Positions 7,358 through 15,957 of a stretch of 47,137 bases of DNA are shown here, one piece after another. The notes beneath the pieces are model-generated. The model searched no databases, was not told where the DNA came from, and worked only from the letters and a program-made list of their open reading frames with translations. Source of the DNA: an uncultured Eubacteriaceae bacterium (lineage in GTDB: Bacteria; Bacillota; Clostridia; Lachnospirales; CAG-274); NCBI GenBank assembly GCA_947167715.1, contig CAMVJD010000021.1:1-47137 (forward strand). The letters run 5' to 3'. The number at the start of each line of letters is the position of its first letter. Position 1 is the first letter of the stretch. Made by a program: the position numbers and the translations under genes.

Positions 7358-10300
7358 TATATTATCCCTTTCTCGTCGGTAAAGTTTACGGAAACAAGCT
7401 TTGAAATGCCCTGCTCCTGCATAGTTACGCCGTATAATATATCTGCGGCCTCCATTGTGCCCTTACGGTGACTGATAACAACAAACTGCGTTGTGTCGGT
7501 AAAATGCTTTAAATAATTTGCATAGCGGTCTACGTTTGCATCGTCCAGCGCCGCCTCTATCTCGTCCAGGATACAGAAAGGCGAGGGCTTCATTTCAAGT
7601 ATCGCAAACAGCAGCGACATAGCGGTAAGCGCCTTTTCACCACCGGATAAAAGCATCATATTTTGCAGCGCCTTGCCGGGCGGCTGTGCCTCGATATTTA
7701 TGCCGCAGTTAAGTATATCGTTGTCGTCGGCAAGCTTAAGCGATGCCGTACCGCCGCCGAACATAACGCGAAACACCCTTGTAAAGTTTTCGCTTATTAT
7801 CTTAAACTGCTCGCGGAACTGCTTTTCCATAAGCGTTTCAAGCTGCGCGATTATCTCGGTAAGCTTTTTCTCGCTTTCGATAATATCGTCGTGCTGGCTT
7901 GTATACAGGTCGTAGCGTGTCTTGACCTCCTCGTATTCCTCCACGGCGTTTGGGTTTATGGGACCCAAGGCCTTTATCTGTGCTTTTAAGCCGCGTTCTT
8001 CCTTTTGCAGTGCATCATCGCTTGCTTCAAGCTGTTCAAAGTTTTTGGCCTGCACAAGGGTCATTTCGTAATTTTCCCACATAGAATCGTAAAGCTGCTG
8101 ACTTTTCTGCTTTGTCTGCTCGTGCCTTAATTCCAGCTTGTTAAGGTGATTATTAAGTGTAGATACCGTTTCTATGCAGTCCGTTGCCTTTTGCGCAGAG
8201 GCCTCTATAAGCTTGTTAAGCCCCGCCCTTTCGTCATTTAAAGCCCTGTGCTGCTCTTCCAAAGCATCATACTCGTTTTTAAGGCGTTCTATATCGTCAA
8301 AGGCACGTTCAAGCTGCTGCTTTTTGTTTTCCAGCTCCTTTTCAAACTCCTCTATCTGCGCCTTTCCGTCCCTGTTTGCGGCATCTATATCGGCAATTTC
8401 CGCATTTGTACGCTCTATATCGTCCTCCAGCTTGCCTATTGTATTTTCAATACCGCTTATTTCAAGGCGAAGCTCCATAATCTCCTCATTAAGGCTTTCT
8501 CGGTGTTCTCTTTCGCCCTTGATAAGGCTCTGATGCTCCTCCATTTTGTCGTAGAGTGCATTTATCTCGTCCTCAAGGGTCTTGATCTTTTGGTCAAACT
8601 CCTTGTCCTTTGCCCTGTTTTCCTCAATTTGCTTTGTAATATCATCAAATTCCTTTTCAAGGCTGTGCTTTTGCTTGTCAATTCTTGCCAGCTCACTCCT
8701 TGCAAATTCAAGGTTGCTGTTTTCCTGCGTTCTGTTTATAACAAGCTCCTGCAGCTCCTCGCGTGCCTCTTCAAGCTTGTCATTAATAACGCCAAGCTTT
8801 TGCTTTGCCTTGTCAAGGTCGGCATTTACGGAATACTGCTGCTCCAAAAGCTCTTTCAGCTTGTCCTTAAGCTCTGCCATTTCACGGCCGCGCGAGAATA
8901 TACCCGCCGCCTTTTTGTTCATGCTGCCGCCCGTTACCGAGCCGCCGGGGTTAAAAAGCTCGCCGTCCAAGGTAACTATTTTATATGTATGGTTTGTCTT
9001 TTTTGCAAGTGCGGTCGCATTGTCGATATCATCCACAACAATAACGCGGTCAAGCAAATTTGACATAATATTCTCGTATTCGGGCGAATAGGATATAAGC
9101 TCCTTTGCTATGCCTATAACGCCTTTTTCCTTTAAAAGGCTGTGCTTTTCGCCGCCAAGAGGCCTGCCCTTTACCGCAGTCATAGGCAAAAATGTTGCAC
9201 GGCCCTTTTTTGTTTCCTTTAAAAACCTGATAGCTGTCTTTACCGTGTCGTCATTACGGGTGATAATATTTTGCACCGCACCGCCAAGGGCTATCTCAAT
9301 AGCCGTTTCATAGCGCTTGTCAAGCTTTATCACCTCGCCCACGGCACCGCATATACCCTTAAAATCGGGATTTTTGCTGTCGCGCTGCTGAAGTATGGCC
9401 TTAACGCCGCCGTAATATCCCTCGTGTTCTCTTTCAAGGTCGGATATTACCTTAAAGCGTGAATTTTTTTCGCTTATCTCGCCAACAAGCCTTTGCGCTG
9501 CCGTGTTTTTTTCGGCAATATCCTCGGAAAGCTTTTTCTTTTCATCCGAAAAGCTTTCTATATGCTCGCTGATAAGTCTGCCCTCTTCCTCAATACGCGC
9601 ATATCGCTTTTCAAGCACCTTTAAGCTGACCTTTTTTTCCTCGTAAGAAGCGTCAAGCCCGTCAAGCTCGGCATCAAGCGTTTCAATACGGTTTTCCTGC
9701 TGCTGTATAACAGCCTGGATCTTGCTTTTTTCGCTTTTGAGGTCATTTGAGGCCTTCATTTTTTCAATAATGCCCGTATTGTAGGCGCTTACCTTTTCCT
9801 CGCTTTCGCTTACACGCAGGTCAAATTTATCAAACTCCGCCTGTTTTTCGCCGTAAATATTTGTTTTATTTTCAAGGCCTAACCTTTTGCCCTTTATCTC
9901 GGTTTGGATAAGCGCTATTTTATTCTGCTTTTCCCCGCGCTGCCTGTCGGCATCGGACATCTGCGCCTTTATTCTCTCAATATCGCTTTTGATATGCTTT
10001 GTTTCGGTATCATATAAATTGGTATCGTTTTGGCGCTGTTCCTTTAAGGAGCGCTTTTCCGCCATATCCGCCGTGGTCTTTTCTATGCTTTCCTCGACAT
10101 TTGCAAGCCTTTCCTTATTTTTGCCGTTTTCCTGCAAAATAAGCTGTTTTTTGTCCTCTTCCTCTGCAATGCTGCCGTTAAGCTGCGCTATCTGTGCGGC
10201 AAGAGCATCTATCTCCTTGGCAAAGCTGTCGGCCTGGCGAACAAACATATTTACCTGAACAAGCTTTAAACGGTCTGCCAAAACAAGGTATTTCTTTGTC

Positions 10301-10932
10301 TTTTCGGCCTGCTTTTCAAGCGGACCCACCTGTGTTTCAAGCTCGGATATTATATCGTTTACACGCACTAAATTTGCGTGCTCCTTTTCAAGGTTGTTGG
10401 CTGCCTCGGTACGGCGGGTCTTATATTTTACTATGCCCGCAGCCTCCTCAAAAAGCATGCGCCTGTCCTCGGACTTGGTGGAAAGTATCTCGTCTATACG
10501 GCCCTGTCCAATAATGGAATAGCCCTCCTTGCCGACACCCGTATCCATAAAAAGCTCCAGTATGTCCTTAAGGCGGCAGGCCGAGCCGTTTATAAGGTAA
10601 TCGCTCTCGCCCGAGCGGTAAACACGCCTTGTAACAGTTACCTCGCTGAAATCAAGATTAAGCTTTCTGTCGGTATTGTCCATGACCATAGAGACCTCGG
10701 CAAAGCCCATAGGCTTGCGGTTTGCCGTACCGTTAAAGATAATATCCTCCATTTTGGCACCGCGCAGGCTTTTGGCGCTTTTTTCGCCCAGTACCCAGCG
10801 CACGGCATCGGCAATATTACTTTTGCCGCTTCCGTTCGGGCCTACAACTACGGTTATACCCTTATTAAATTCAAGCCTTATTTTTTCGGGGAATGATTTA
10901 AACCCCTGAAGTTCCAATCGTTTTAAATACAT
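7357..10932 (-). CDS. smc: Chromosome segregation protein SMC
   Basis: A 1191-aa SMC ATPase that, with ScpA/ScpB, folds and segregates the chromosome. The N-terminal head has P-loop GPNGSGKSN (about 32-40). Two long coiled coils flank a hinge near the centre (around AVGEVIKLDKRYETAIEIAL). The C-terminal head has signature LLSGGEKALTAMSLLFA and Walker B FCILDEIEAALDDANVDR. The open frame begins 7 codons earlier, but the ATG at 10932 has GGAG at proper spacing and gives the family start MYLKRLELQGFKSF. rnc, which usually precedes smc, is absent: the upstream gene is divergent. Confidence 0.98.
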   Translation of the reverse strand: MYLKRLELQGFKSFPEKIRLEFNKGITVVVGPNGSGKSNIADAVRWVLGEKSAKSLRGAKMEDIIFNGTANRKPMGFAEVSMVMDNTDRKLNLDFSEVTVTRRVYRSGESDYLINGSACRLKDILELFMDTGVGKEGYSIIGQGRIDEILSTKSEDRRMLFEEAAGIVKYKTRRTEAANNLEKEHANLVRVNDIISELETQVGPLEKQAEKTKKYLVLADRLKLVQVNMFVRQADSFAKEIDALAAQIAQLNGSIAEEEDKKQLILQENGKNKERLANVEESIEKTTADMAEKRSLKEQRQNDTNLYDTETKHIKSDIERIKAQMSDADRQRGEKQNKIALIQTEIKGKRLGLENKTNIYGEKQAEFDKFDLRVSESEEKVSAYNTGIIEKMKASNDLKSEKSKIQAVIQQQENRIETLDAELDGLDASYEEKKVSLKVLEKRYARIEEEGRLISEHIESFSDEKKKLSEDIAEKNTAAQRLVGEISEKNSRFKVISDLEREHEGYYGGVKAILQQRDSKNPDFKGICGAVGEVIKLDKRYETAIEIALGGAVQNIITRNDDTVKTAIRFLKETKKGRATFLPMTAVKGRPLGGEKHSLLKEKGVIGIAKELISYSPEYENIMSNLLDRVIVVDDIDNATALAKKTNHTYKIVTLDGELFNPGGSVTGGSMNKKAAGIFSRGREMAELKDKLKELLEQQYSVNADLDKAKQKLGVINDKLEEAREELQELVINRTQENSNLEFARSELARIDKQKHSLEKEFDDITKQIEENRAKDKEFDQKIKTLEDEINALYDKMEEHQSLIKGEREHRESLNEEIMELRLEISGIENTIGKLEDDIERTNAEIADIDAANRDGKAQIEEFEKELENKKQQLERAFDDIERLKNEYDALEEQHRALNDERAGLNKLIEASAQKATDCIETVSTLNNHLNKLELRHEQTKQKSQQLYDSMWENYEMTLVQAKNFEQLEASDDALQKEERGLKAQIKALGPINPNAVEEYEEVKTRYDLYTSQHDDIIESEKKLTEIIAQLETLMEKQFREQFKIISENFTRVFRVMFGGGTASLKLADDNDILNCGINIEAQPPGKALQNMMLLSGGEKALTAMSLLFAILEMKPSPFCILDEIEAALDDANVDRYANYLKHFTDTTQFVVISHRKGTMEAADILYGVTMQEQGISKLVSVNFTDEKGII

Positions 10933-10995
10933 TTTATATCTCCGTATTCCCAACCGTCCTTCAGCCGGGAGTATTTATTTTTTCCGTATTTTATA

Positions 10996-11024
10996 ATTAT
11001 ACTATATTATCGCAATAATTTCAA
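10996..11024 (-). promoter_or_regulatory. Sigma-A promoter of smc-ftsY
   Basis: Minus strand -35 TTGAAA (11019-11024), 17-bp spacer, -10 TATAAT (10996-11001), about 65 nt before the smc start. It is back to back with the promoter of the His-tailed gene. Confidence 0.85.
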
Positions 11025-11074
11025 GCCTTGAGTACGCTGTTTTTAAATGTCGTCGGACAAAAATCTTAAACTTA

Positions 11075-11103
11075 TTTACAAACGCCGGCTAATATGTTAT
11101 ACT
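11075..11103 (+). promoter_or_regulatory. Sigma-A promoter of the His-tailed unknown gene
   Basis: -35 TTTACA (11075-11080), 17-bp spacer, -10 TATACT (11098-11103), about 35 nt before the ATG at 11139. Confidence 0.8.
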
Positions 11104-11138
11104 GTAGAATAATGTTATTTATACGGAGGATATTACCA

Positions 11139-12623
11139 ATGGCTCTTGTACACGAACAATTGCAAAACACAGCTATAAAAGTGCTGCACTCACGAATATG
11201 CGACGTGCTTTTAAATACGGTATACGAGATCGCAAACTTAAACGATGAATACGCAGATACAACAATATACGGTGAAATACTTGCATACAGCGACCTTTCG
11301 GATGAGATACACAAAACCGAGGAGCTTTTTAAAAAGCTGCCGTCCTATCTTGCAAAGCCGCTTGAAGAACGCACAGAATACACAAAAGAGATATCTGCCC
11401 GCAGAGACTCTCTTACAGACAAGTATAAATGCATACTTACCTATGCCGCGCTTACAAAACGCCTTGCTTACAAGGGCGAGTTCAGATCAAAGCTTGAAAT
11501 GATAAGTGAAAACACCGATATTTTGCCGCACAGCGATGCCGACCTTGTGGATACCGTATCGGCATCTGTAGCACGCAGCTATGATATACCTTTTGTTATA
11601 AGCAGTATACTTTCAAAAATACCGCTTCGTATGACAAAGGCAAAATATCTTGATCTTGCACAGCGCAGCCTGGAGCTTATGTTCAGCGATATACCAAAAA
11701 GATTTATTGACAGCTTTAAATTTGCATTTTCGGCAAATCTCGATCCCCGTGGGCTGTCGGAATACGGCAAGTATTTTCCGCTTATAGCGCAGACGCTTGA
11801 CGAGCTTTCAAAATTTGATTACAGCTCGGCCAAAGGCGAGGTACTTGAAGAGCAGATGAGCATGATAGATGATGTCGGCGATAAAACCGATAATATCGAG
11901 GAAATACTTAACGTATGCTACAATATAACAAATTATATCGATATATTAAACACCTACTCTCCCGATGCGGAATATGCATTTTACGATGACCCGATCAAAA
12001 AAGATATGCTTTATTCTTGCATAGAAATGCTGGACAGCGATACGCCCGAAATATATACGGAAACGATAATAGACAAGATCACAAGCCTTATAGAAGCACT
12101 TTTTAACGATATGCGCGATTACGAGGATACGCTGCAGGACACCATGCACCGCCTTAACGATGCACAGTTTCGTGCGCTGCCCGAGGACTGCCGTCTTTCC
12201 CTGCAGGTATACTCGGCTATCACTTCACTTTATATGCTTGAAATAACCGACGGACTTTCCGGTATTTCAAGAGGCTCCTCCAAGCCCGCCACTATCGAAG
12301 AGACCGACAGCGCCATAGAGGATATTTTAAATATGCTTACAACGGCCTGTGACAAAATGCCCGTTTCCGAGCAAAAGCTTGTTAAACAGCTGCTTTTCAC
12401 ACAGCTTCCCGCAGACATTTCGCCAAACGAATTTCGCGAATATATGCTTTATGCATTAGAGGGCATAAAGGATGACGGAATACGCACGGTCGTTTACGGT
12501 GATGTGCTGGAGGTGCTTGACGATGCGGGCCTTATGGAGGCGGGCACGCACGCACAAAAGCACGCCCACGAGCATGAACACGAGCATTCTCATGACTGTG
12601 ACTGCGGACACGACCATAATTAA
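11139..12623 (+). CDS. Unknown cytoplasmic protein with a His-rich, metal-binding-like C-terminal tail
   Basis: A 494-aa protein not recognised as any family. It has no signal peptide or membrane segment and is predicted to be almost all helical, acidic and rich in Leu, Asp and Glu. The last 25 or so residues are a run of His alternating with Glu/Ala/Asp, plus CDCGHDH, resembling metal-binding tails of SlyD, HypB or UreE. The body does not resemble those proteins. An upstream in-frame start exists at 11094, but GGAGG at 11126-11130 and the promoter at 11075-11103 fix the start at 11139. It is monocistronic, between a promoter and a long terminator. Metal binding is inferred from the tail only. 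Confidence 0.75.
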   Translation: MALVHEQLQNTAIKVLHSRICDVLLNTVYEIANLNDEYADTTIYGEILAYSDLSDEIHKTEELFKKLPSYLAKPLEERTEYTKEISARRDSLTDKYKCILTYAALTKRLAYKGEFRSKLEMISENTDILPHSDADLVDTVSASVARSYDIPFVISSILSKIPLRMTKAKYLDLAQRSLELMFSDIPKRFIDSFKFAFSANLDPRGLSEYGKYFPLIAQTLDELSKFDYSSAKGEVLEEQMSMIDDVGDKTDNIEEILNVCYNITNYIDILNTYSPDAEYAFYDDPIKKDMLYSCIEMLDSDTPEIYTETIIDKITSLIEALFNDMRDYEDTLQDTMHRLNDAQFRALPEDCRLSLQVYSAITSLYMLEITDGLSGISRGSSKPATIEETDSAIEDILNMLTTACDKMPVSEQKLVKQLLFTQLPADISPNEFREYMLYALEGIKDDGIRTVVYGDVLEVLDDAGLMEAGTHAQKHAHEHEHEHSHDCDCGHDHN

Positions 12624-12638
12624 GCCCAATATATACAA

Positions 12639-12690
12639 AACGGGGCTTTCGCATTGAAGATATCAAGATCTTTAATGCGAAAGCCCCGTT
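12639..12690. terminator. Long bidirectional terminator between the His-tailed gene and the PurF-like gene
   Basis: A perfect 17-bp inverted repeat (12639-12655 with 12674-12690, core ACGGGGCTTTCGCATT) with a second small stem AAGAT/ATCTT inside the loop, and T/A tracts outside. It lies between two convergent genes. Confidence 0.93.
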
Positions 12691-12700
12691 ATTTATTTTA

Positions 12701-14155
12701 TTATTCCTCTATATCCTTGCCGTCCCAGCAATATGTACAAAGATTTTCGACCGGTATGCCGATCGATCCAAGCATATCATCAAGCCTGTTATATCTTAAC
12801 GATGTAAAGTGAAGTTCTTTTCTGATAGCCTCGACCATGTTTTCGTACTTTTCGCTGTCGGGATCCACATACTGCTGTAATATCTCGTCGCTTACCTCCG
12901 TAGTACCCTCAAGCTTTGCGATAACACGCCTTGTTATAAGGTCCATTTCGGATGAAGAACGCGAGAAATTAAGGAACTTACATCCGTAAATAAGCGGCGG
13001 ACACGCGGGTCTTATATGTACCTCTTTTGCACCGCTGGCATATAAAAATTCGGTGGTTTCGCGCAGCTGCGTACCTCTTACGATAGAGTCGTCAATAAGC
13101 AGCAGGCTTTTATCCTTGATAAGGTCCTCGACCGCAATAAGCTTCATTTTTGCTATCATATTACGCTTGCTTTGTATTGTGGGCATAAACGAGCGTGACC
13201 ATGTAGGTGTATACTTGATAAACGGCCTTGAAAAAGGTATGCCCGACTCATTTGAATAGCCTACCGCGTGCGCCGTACCCGAATCCGGGATACCCGCAAC
13301 AACATCGGGTCTGACGTTATCGCGCTTTGCAAGACAGGCGCCGCATTTATAACGCATATATTCCACATTTACGCCCTCATAGGAGCTTGACGGATAACCG
13401 TAGTATACCCAAAGGAAAGTACATATCTTCATTTTTGAGCCGGGTGCGGCAAGAGTTTTAACGCCCTCCTGTGTGATAACGTCAATCTCGCCGGGGCCCA
13501 AGGATTTATAATTCTGGTAGCCAAGCTTCTGGAAAGCAAAATCTTCAAAGGCAACGCAAAATTCCTCATAATCCTCATGTACAGGGTTATCCTCGTCCTG
13601 TGTTACCCTTTTGCCTATAACAACGGGTGTTCTGCCGTATTTATCCCTTGCGGCATAAATGCCCTTTGGTGTCATTAAAAGCATAGAAAGCGAGCCATCG
13701 ACCAGTTCAAGCGCATAACGTATGCCGTCGATAAGGTTTTCCTTTTGATTGATGATAGCCGCAACAAGCTCGGTGGAATTGATATCTCCGCCGCTCATTT
13801 CAAGAAAATGCGAATTGCCGTTTTCAAAAAGCCTGTCCATCAATTCTTCTTTATTGTTTATCTTGCTTACGGTAGTTATGGCAAATGTACCATGATGCGA
13901 ACGGATAATAAGCGGCTGCGGCTCATAGTCCGATATACAGCCAATGCCCATATAGCCGTCCATATTTTGTACATCCTTGTCAAACTTTGTACGGAACGGC
14001 GAATTTTCAATATTATGTATTGCCCTGTTAAAATCCTTGCCGTCATAAAAAACAAGGCCCGCCCTTCTTGTACCTAAATGCGAATGATAATCTGTACCGA
14101 AAAACAGCTCAAAATTACAACTTTTTTTACCTACAGCGCCAAAAAAACCGCCCAT
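12701..14155 (-). CDS. PurF-like protein with an intact phosphoribosyltransferase half but no glutaminase active site
   Basis: A 484-aa relative of amidophosphoribosyltransferase (PurF), which normally makes phosphoribosylamine from PRPP and glutamine. The PRPP-binding motif LLLIDDSIVRGTQL is intact, and cysteines matching the four 4Fe-4S ligands of Bacillus PurF are present (KICTF, YGCKF and the CTYC pair near the end). The N-terminal Ntn domain is altered: the sequence starts MGGFFG where PurF has the nucleophile Cys (CGVFG); the usual RYST glutamine-binding block reads CISD; the HNG oxyanion block is absent. It should not hydrolyse glutamine. It stands alone with its own promoter, away from other pur genes. 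It could be an ammonia-dependent enzyme or a specialised paralogue. A GGAGG site precedes the start. Confidence 0.85.
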   Translation of the reverse strand: MGGFFGAVGKKSCNFELFFGTDYHSHLGTRRAGLVFYDGKDFNRAIHNIENSPFRTKFDKDVQNMDGYMGIGCISDYEPQPLIIRSHHGTFAITTVSKINNKEELMDRLFENGNSHFLEMSGGDINSTELVAAIINQKENLIDGIRYALELVDGSLSMLLMTPKGIYAARDKYGRTPVVIGKRVTQDEDNPVHEDYEEFCVAFEDFAFQKLGYQNYKSLGPGEIDVITQEGVKTLAAPGSKMKICTFLWVYYGYPSSSYEGVNVEYMRYKCGACLAKRDNVRPDVVAGIPDSGTAHAVGYSNESGIPFSRPFIKYTPTWSRSFMPTIQSKRNMIAKMKLIAVEDLIKDKSLLLIDDSIVRGTQLRETTEFLYASGAKEVHIRPACPPLIYGCKFLNFSRSSSEMDLITRRVIAKLEGTTEVSDEILQQYVDPDSEKYENMVEAIRKELHFTSLRYNRLDDMLGSIGIPVENLCTYCWDGKDIEE

Positions 14156-14202
14156 GCTAATATTCCTCCGATCGGTAAATGTTTTTTCAAATAAATCAAA
14201 GC

Positions 14203-14231
14203 AGGCTACCCTAAAATTTAAATGTTAGCCT
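14203..14231 (-). promoter_or_regulatory. Leader hairpin upstream of the PurF-like gene
   Basis: AGGCTA (14203-14208) and TAGCCT (14226-14231) can pair across a 17-nt loop in the roughly 80-nt leader of the PurF-like transcript. It does not match the purine riboswitch consensus that I know. It could be a protein-binding or attenuation element, or chance. Confidence 0.3.
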
Positions 14232-14241
14232 TAATACCTAT

Positions 14242-14271
14242 ATTATAACGCAAAAAGCATTATTTTGTCAA
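14242..14271 (-). promoter_or_regulatory. Sigma-A promoter of the PurF-like gene
   Basis: Minus strand -35 TTGACA (14266-14271), 18-bp spacer, -10 TATAAT (14242-14247). It starts only 5 nt downstream of the stop of the small Cys-rich gene. Confidence 0.85.
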
Positions 14272-14276
14272 TTTTT

Positions 14277-14540
14277 TTACTTATAATATTCAAACGCTTT
14301 TCCGACCGTCCATGCATAACCGCAGCTGCGGCACTTTTGTCCCATACAGGCATGTGCATTATCCGCCAGTACATAAGCCATGGAGCTGTCAATATCTGTT
14401 TTTGTACATTGCGGACATTCTGTCCTGAACGAAGGATAATTGACCATTTCGCTTGCGGAAAGCTCGTGTGATACGCTTATGCCGCCTGTCACATTTCCCA
14501 TTGCTCCATCATCCAGTTTATTTTTAATACTCATTCTCAT
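14277..14540 (-). CDS. Small Cys-rich (zinc-ribbon-like) protein with a double-glycine leader-like motif
   Basis: An 87-aa protein not recognised as a family. Residues 9-20 read LDDGAMGNVTGG, resembling the end of a double-Gly peptide leader (L-x4-V-x-GG pattern). Cysteines C42, C45, C70 and C73 are arranged CPQC...CRSCG like a zinc ribbon, with C65 in addition. The start at 14540 is chosen because GGAGG lies 6-7 nt upstream and a promoter at 14586-14614 fits; the frame is open further. It could be a zinc-ribbon regulator or a processed, secreted peptide. No transporter or peptidase is nearby, so the first is slightly more likely. Confidence 0.6.
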   Translation of the reverse strand: MRMSIKNKLDDGAMGNVTGGISVSHELSASEMVNYPSFRTECPQCTKTDIDSSMAYVLADNAHACMGQKCRSCGYAWTVGKAFEYYK

Positions 14541-14585
14541 ATATATCCTCCATTTCCTAAAATACATCAATTCACCTTTGTAGAC

Positions 14586-14614
14586 AGTATAACACAGCAA
14601 AATATTCAAGTCAA
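14586..14614 (-). promoter_or_regulatory. Sigma-A promoter of the small Cys-rich gene
   Basis: Minus strand -35 TTGACT (14609-14614), 17-bp spacer, -10 TATACT (14586-14591), about 40 nt before the ATG at 14540. Confidence 0.8.
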
Positions 14615-14695
14615 CAAAAAAAATGCTCCTTTGATACTTTGTTTTTTTCGGCAAACGTAAATTTAAAAATCTTGCCTCAAAAATAATTTATTTAC

Positions 14696-14724
14696 TTGAA
14701 AACCCGCGAAAATGCTCATATAAT
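14696..14724 (+). promoter_or_regulatory. Promoter upstream of the ECF sigma factor operon
   Basis: -35 TTGAAA (14696-14701), 17-bp spacer, -10 TATAAT (14719-14724). It leaves an AT-rich leader of about 100 nt before the sigma factor gene. A second, sigma-dependent autoregulatory promoter may lie nearer the gene but I cannot identify one without knowing the factor's consensus. Confidence 0.65.
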
Positions 14725-14831
14725 TAAATAAAAAAAATTTTTTTGAAAAAAAAATAAAATTTTATCCGACGTTTTGATATCTTCAATTGTATTATAAGTG
14801 AAAACACAAAATTGAAAAGAGGTGACTGCGA

Positions 14832-15386
14832 ATGTTCAAAGAGCCAATGACGGAAGAAAGGATAACCGAAATATACAACCGAAACAAGCTTACCGTTTAC
14901 CGTGTATGCTTTGCTTATATGAAAAACACGACGGATACCGAGGATGCGGTTTCCGATACGTTTATAAATATGATAAAAGCCAACCCCGATTTTAAAAGCG
15001 AGGAGCACGAAAAGGCCTGGCTTATACGCACCGCAATAAACGTATGTAAAAATGTTTTAAGGCACTGGTGGCGCAGCAAGCGCGCAGGTCTTAACGAAGC
15101 AATGGATGCCGAGGCGCCGCCGCTTGAAATGGATGAGGTGCTTTGTGCCGTAAGGGAGCTGCCCGACAAATACAAAAGCGTGGTATATATGTATTATTAC
15201 GAGGGCTATTCGACCGTTGACATTGCAAAAATGCTTATAAGACCGCAGTCCACCATAAGAAACTATTTAAGCGAGGCAAGAAAGCTTTTAAAGGAAAAAC
15301 TGAGCTTTCTGCCGGAAGAGGAAGACAAAAAAAATAATGAAAGGGTGAATAAAAATGAGATTAAAACAAATAATCAAGGCCTTTGA
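14832..15386 (+). CDS. ECF-type RNA polymerase sigma factor (sigma-70 family)
   Basis: A 184-aa sigma factor with region 2 (AYMKNTTDTEDAVSDTFI through AWLIRTAINVCKN, about 28-75) and region 4 (ELPDKYKSVVYMYYYEGYS through TIRNYLSEARKLL, about 105-155), with no region 1 or 3, as in ECF factors. It directs RNA polymerase to a small regulon, normally held inactive by an anti-sigma factor. It heads a tightly packed same-strand gene run of lipid-type enzymes, so its regulon may include this operon. The start has GAGGTGA at good spacing. Its 3' end overlaps the next gene by 32 nt. Confidence 0.92.
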   Translation: MFKEPMTEERITEIYNRNKLTVYRVCFAYMKNTTDTEDAVSDTFINMIKANPDFKSEEHEKAWLIRTAINVCKNVLRHWWRSKRAGLNEAMDAEAPPLEMDEVLCAVRELPDKYKSVVYMYYYEGYSTVDIAKMLIRPQSTIRNYLSEARKLLKEKLSFLPEEEDKKNNERVNKNEIKTNNQGL

Positions 15387-15588
15387 CAGCGTTAAGCCAA
15401 GTGCCGAGGCCGATGAAAAAATACTTGCCGAGATACTTAAATTCAGCCGCGAATACGCCGCAAAAAGGAATAACGCAGCATCCGTAATAAAGCTTTTTGC
15501 CTCGGTCGCAGCCTGCTTTGTATTTGTTTTTGCAGCGGTAAGGATATTCGGTTTTGACATTGCGGCTTTCCGCAGCAGGCTCGGTTAA
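15355..15588 (+). CDS. Short single-pass membrane protein, possible anti-sigma factor
   Basis: A 77-aa protein with a charged cytoplasmic N-terminal half (about 1-42), one transmembrane segment (about 43-66) and a very short outer tail. It overlaps the sigma factor gene by 32 nt, the usual position of an anti-sigma gene. It is far shorter than typical anti-sigma factors and has no zinc-binding HxxxCxxC motif, so it may be a minimal or degenerate regulator. Role inferred from position and topology. Confidence 0.55.
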   Translation: MRLKQIIKAFDSVKPSAEADEKILAEILKFSREYAAKRNNAASVIKLFASVAACFVFVFAAVRIFGFDIAAFRSRLG

Positions 15589-15600
15589 GGGGTGGACACT

Positions 15601-15957
15601 ATGAAAAACGCAACATTTGGCGCAAGCTTCAGGACAGCATTTAAGGGCATTGTTTATGCCGCGCTGCACGAAAAAAATTTCAGATACTACCTTTACAATT
15701 TTACCGCCGCGTTTTTAATAAACCTTATTGTGGGCGCATCGCTTGGTTTTCATCTTTTTTATATGATAACCGTCGCGGGCGTCTGCTCTGCGGAATGTAT
15801 GAACACGGCAATAGAATATATGGCGGATTTTGTATGCCCCGAATTTAACAAAATCATCGGCGCGCTTAAGGATATGGCGGCCGCCGCGGTTTTGTGGTGG
15901 GGGCTTGCATTTTACATAGGCGAAGGGGCTTTGGTGATAAAATGGCTGTTATTTTAA
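15601..15957 (+). CDS. DgkA-type diacylglycerol/undecaprenol kinase
   Basis: A 118-aa integral membrane kinase with three transmembrane segments. The family motif is present: E65-C-M-N68-T-A-I-E72, then KDMAAAAVL (about 92-100). Gram-positive members usually phosphorylate undecaprenol or diacylglycerol using ATP. A GTG at 15592 is in frame, but AAGGGG sits 8 nt before the ATG at 15601. It lies 12 nt after the putative anti-sigma gene and overlaps the CarS-like gene by 16 nt, so the three are one transcript. In this context it may supply a lipid phosphate to the next enzyme. Confidence 0.88.
   Translation: MKNATFGASFRTAFKGIVYAALHEKNFRYYLYNFTAAFLINLIVGASLGFHLFYMITVAGVCSAECMNTAIEYMADFVCPEFNKIIGALKDMAAAAVLWWGLAFYIGEGALVIKWLLF

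Noticed and set aside
6939..7382. A Ser-rich plus-strand open frame of 147 codons
   Set aside because: It is the mirror of the Glu/Val/Thr repeats in the FtsY acidic domain; composition explains it.
8248..9063. A 271-codon plus-strand open frame opposite smc, rich in Leu, Val and Phe
   Set aside because: It is the antisense of the SMC coiled-coil region, has no ribosome binding site or family motif, and smc is unmistakable.
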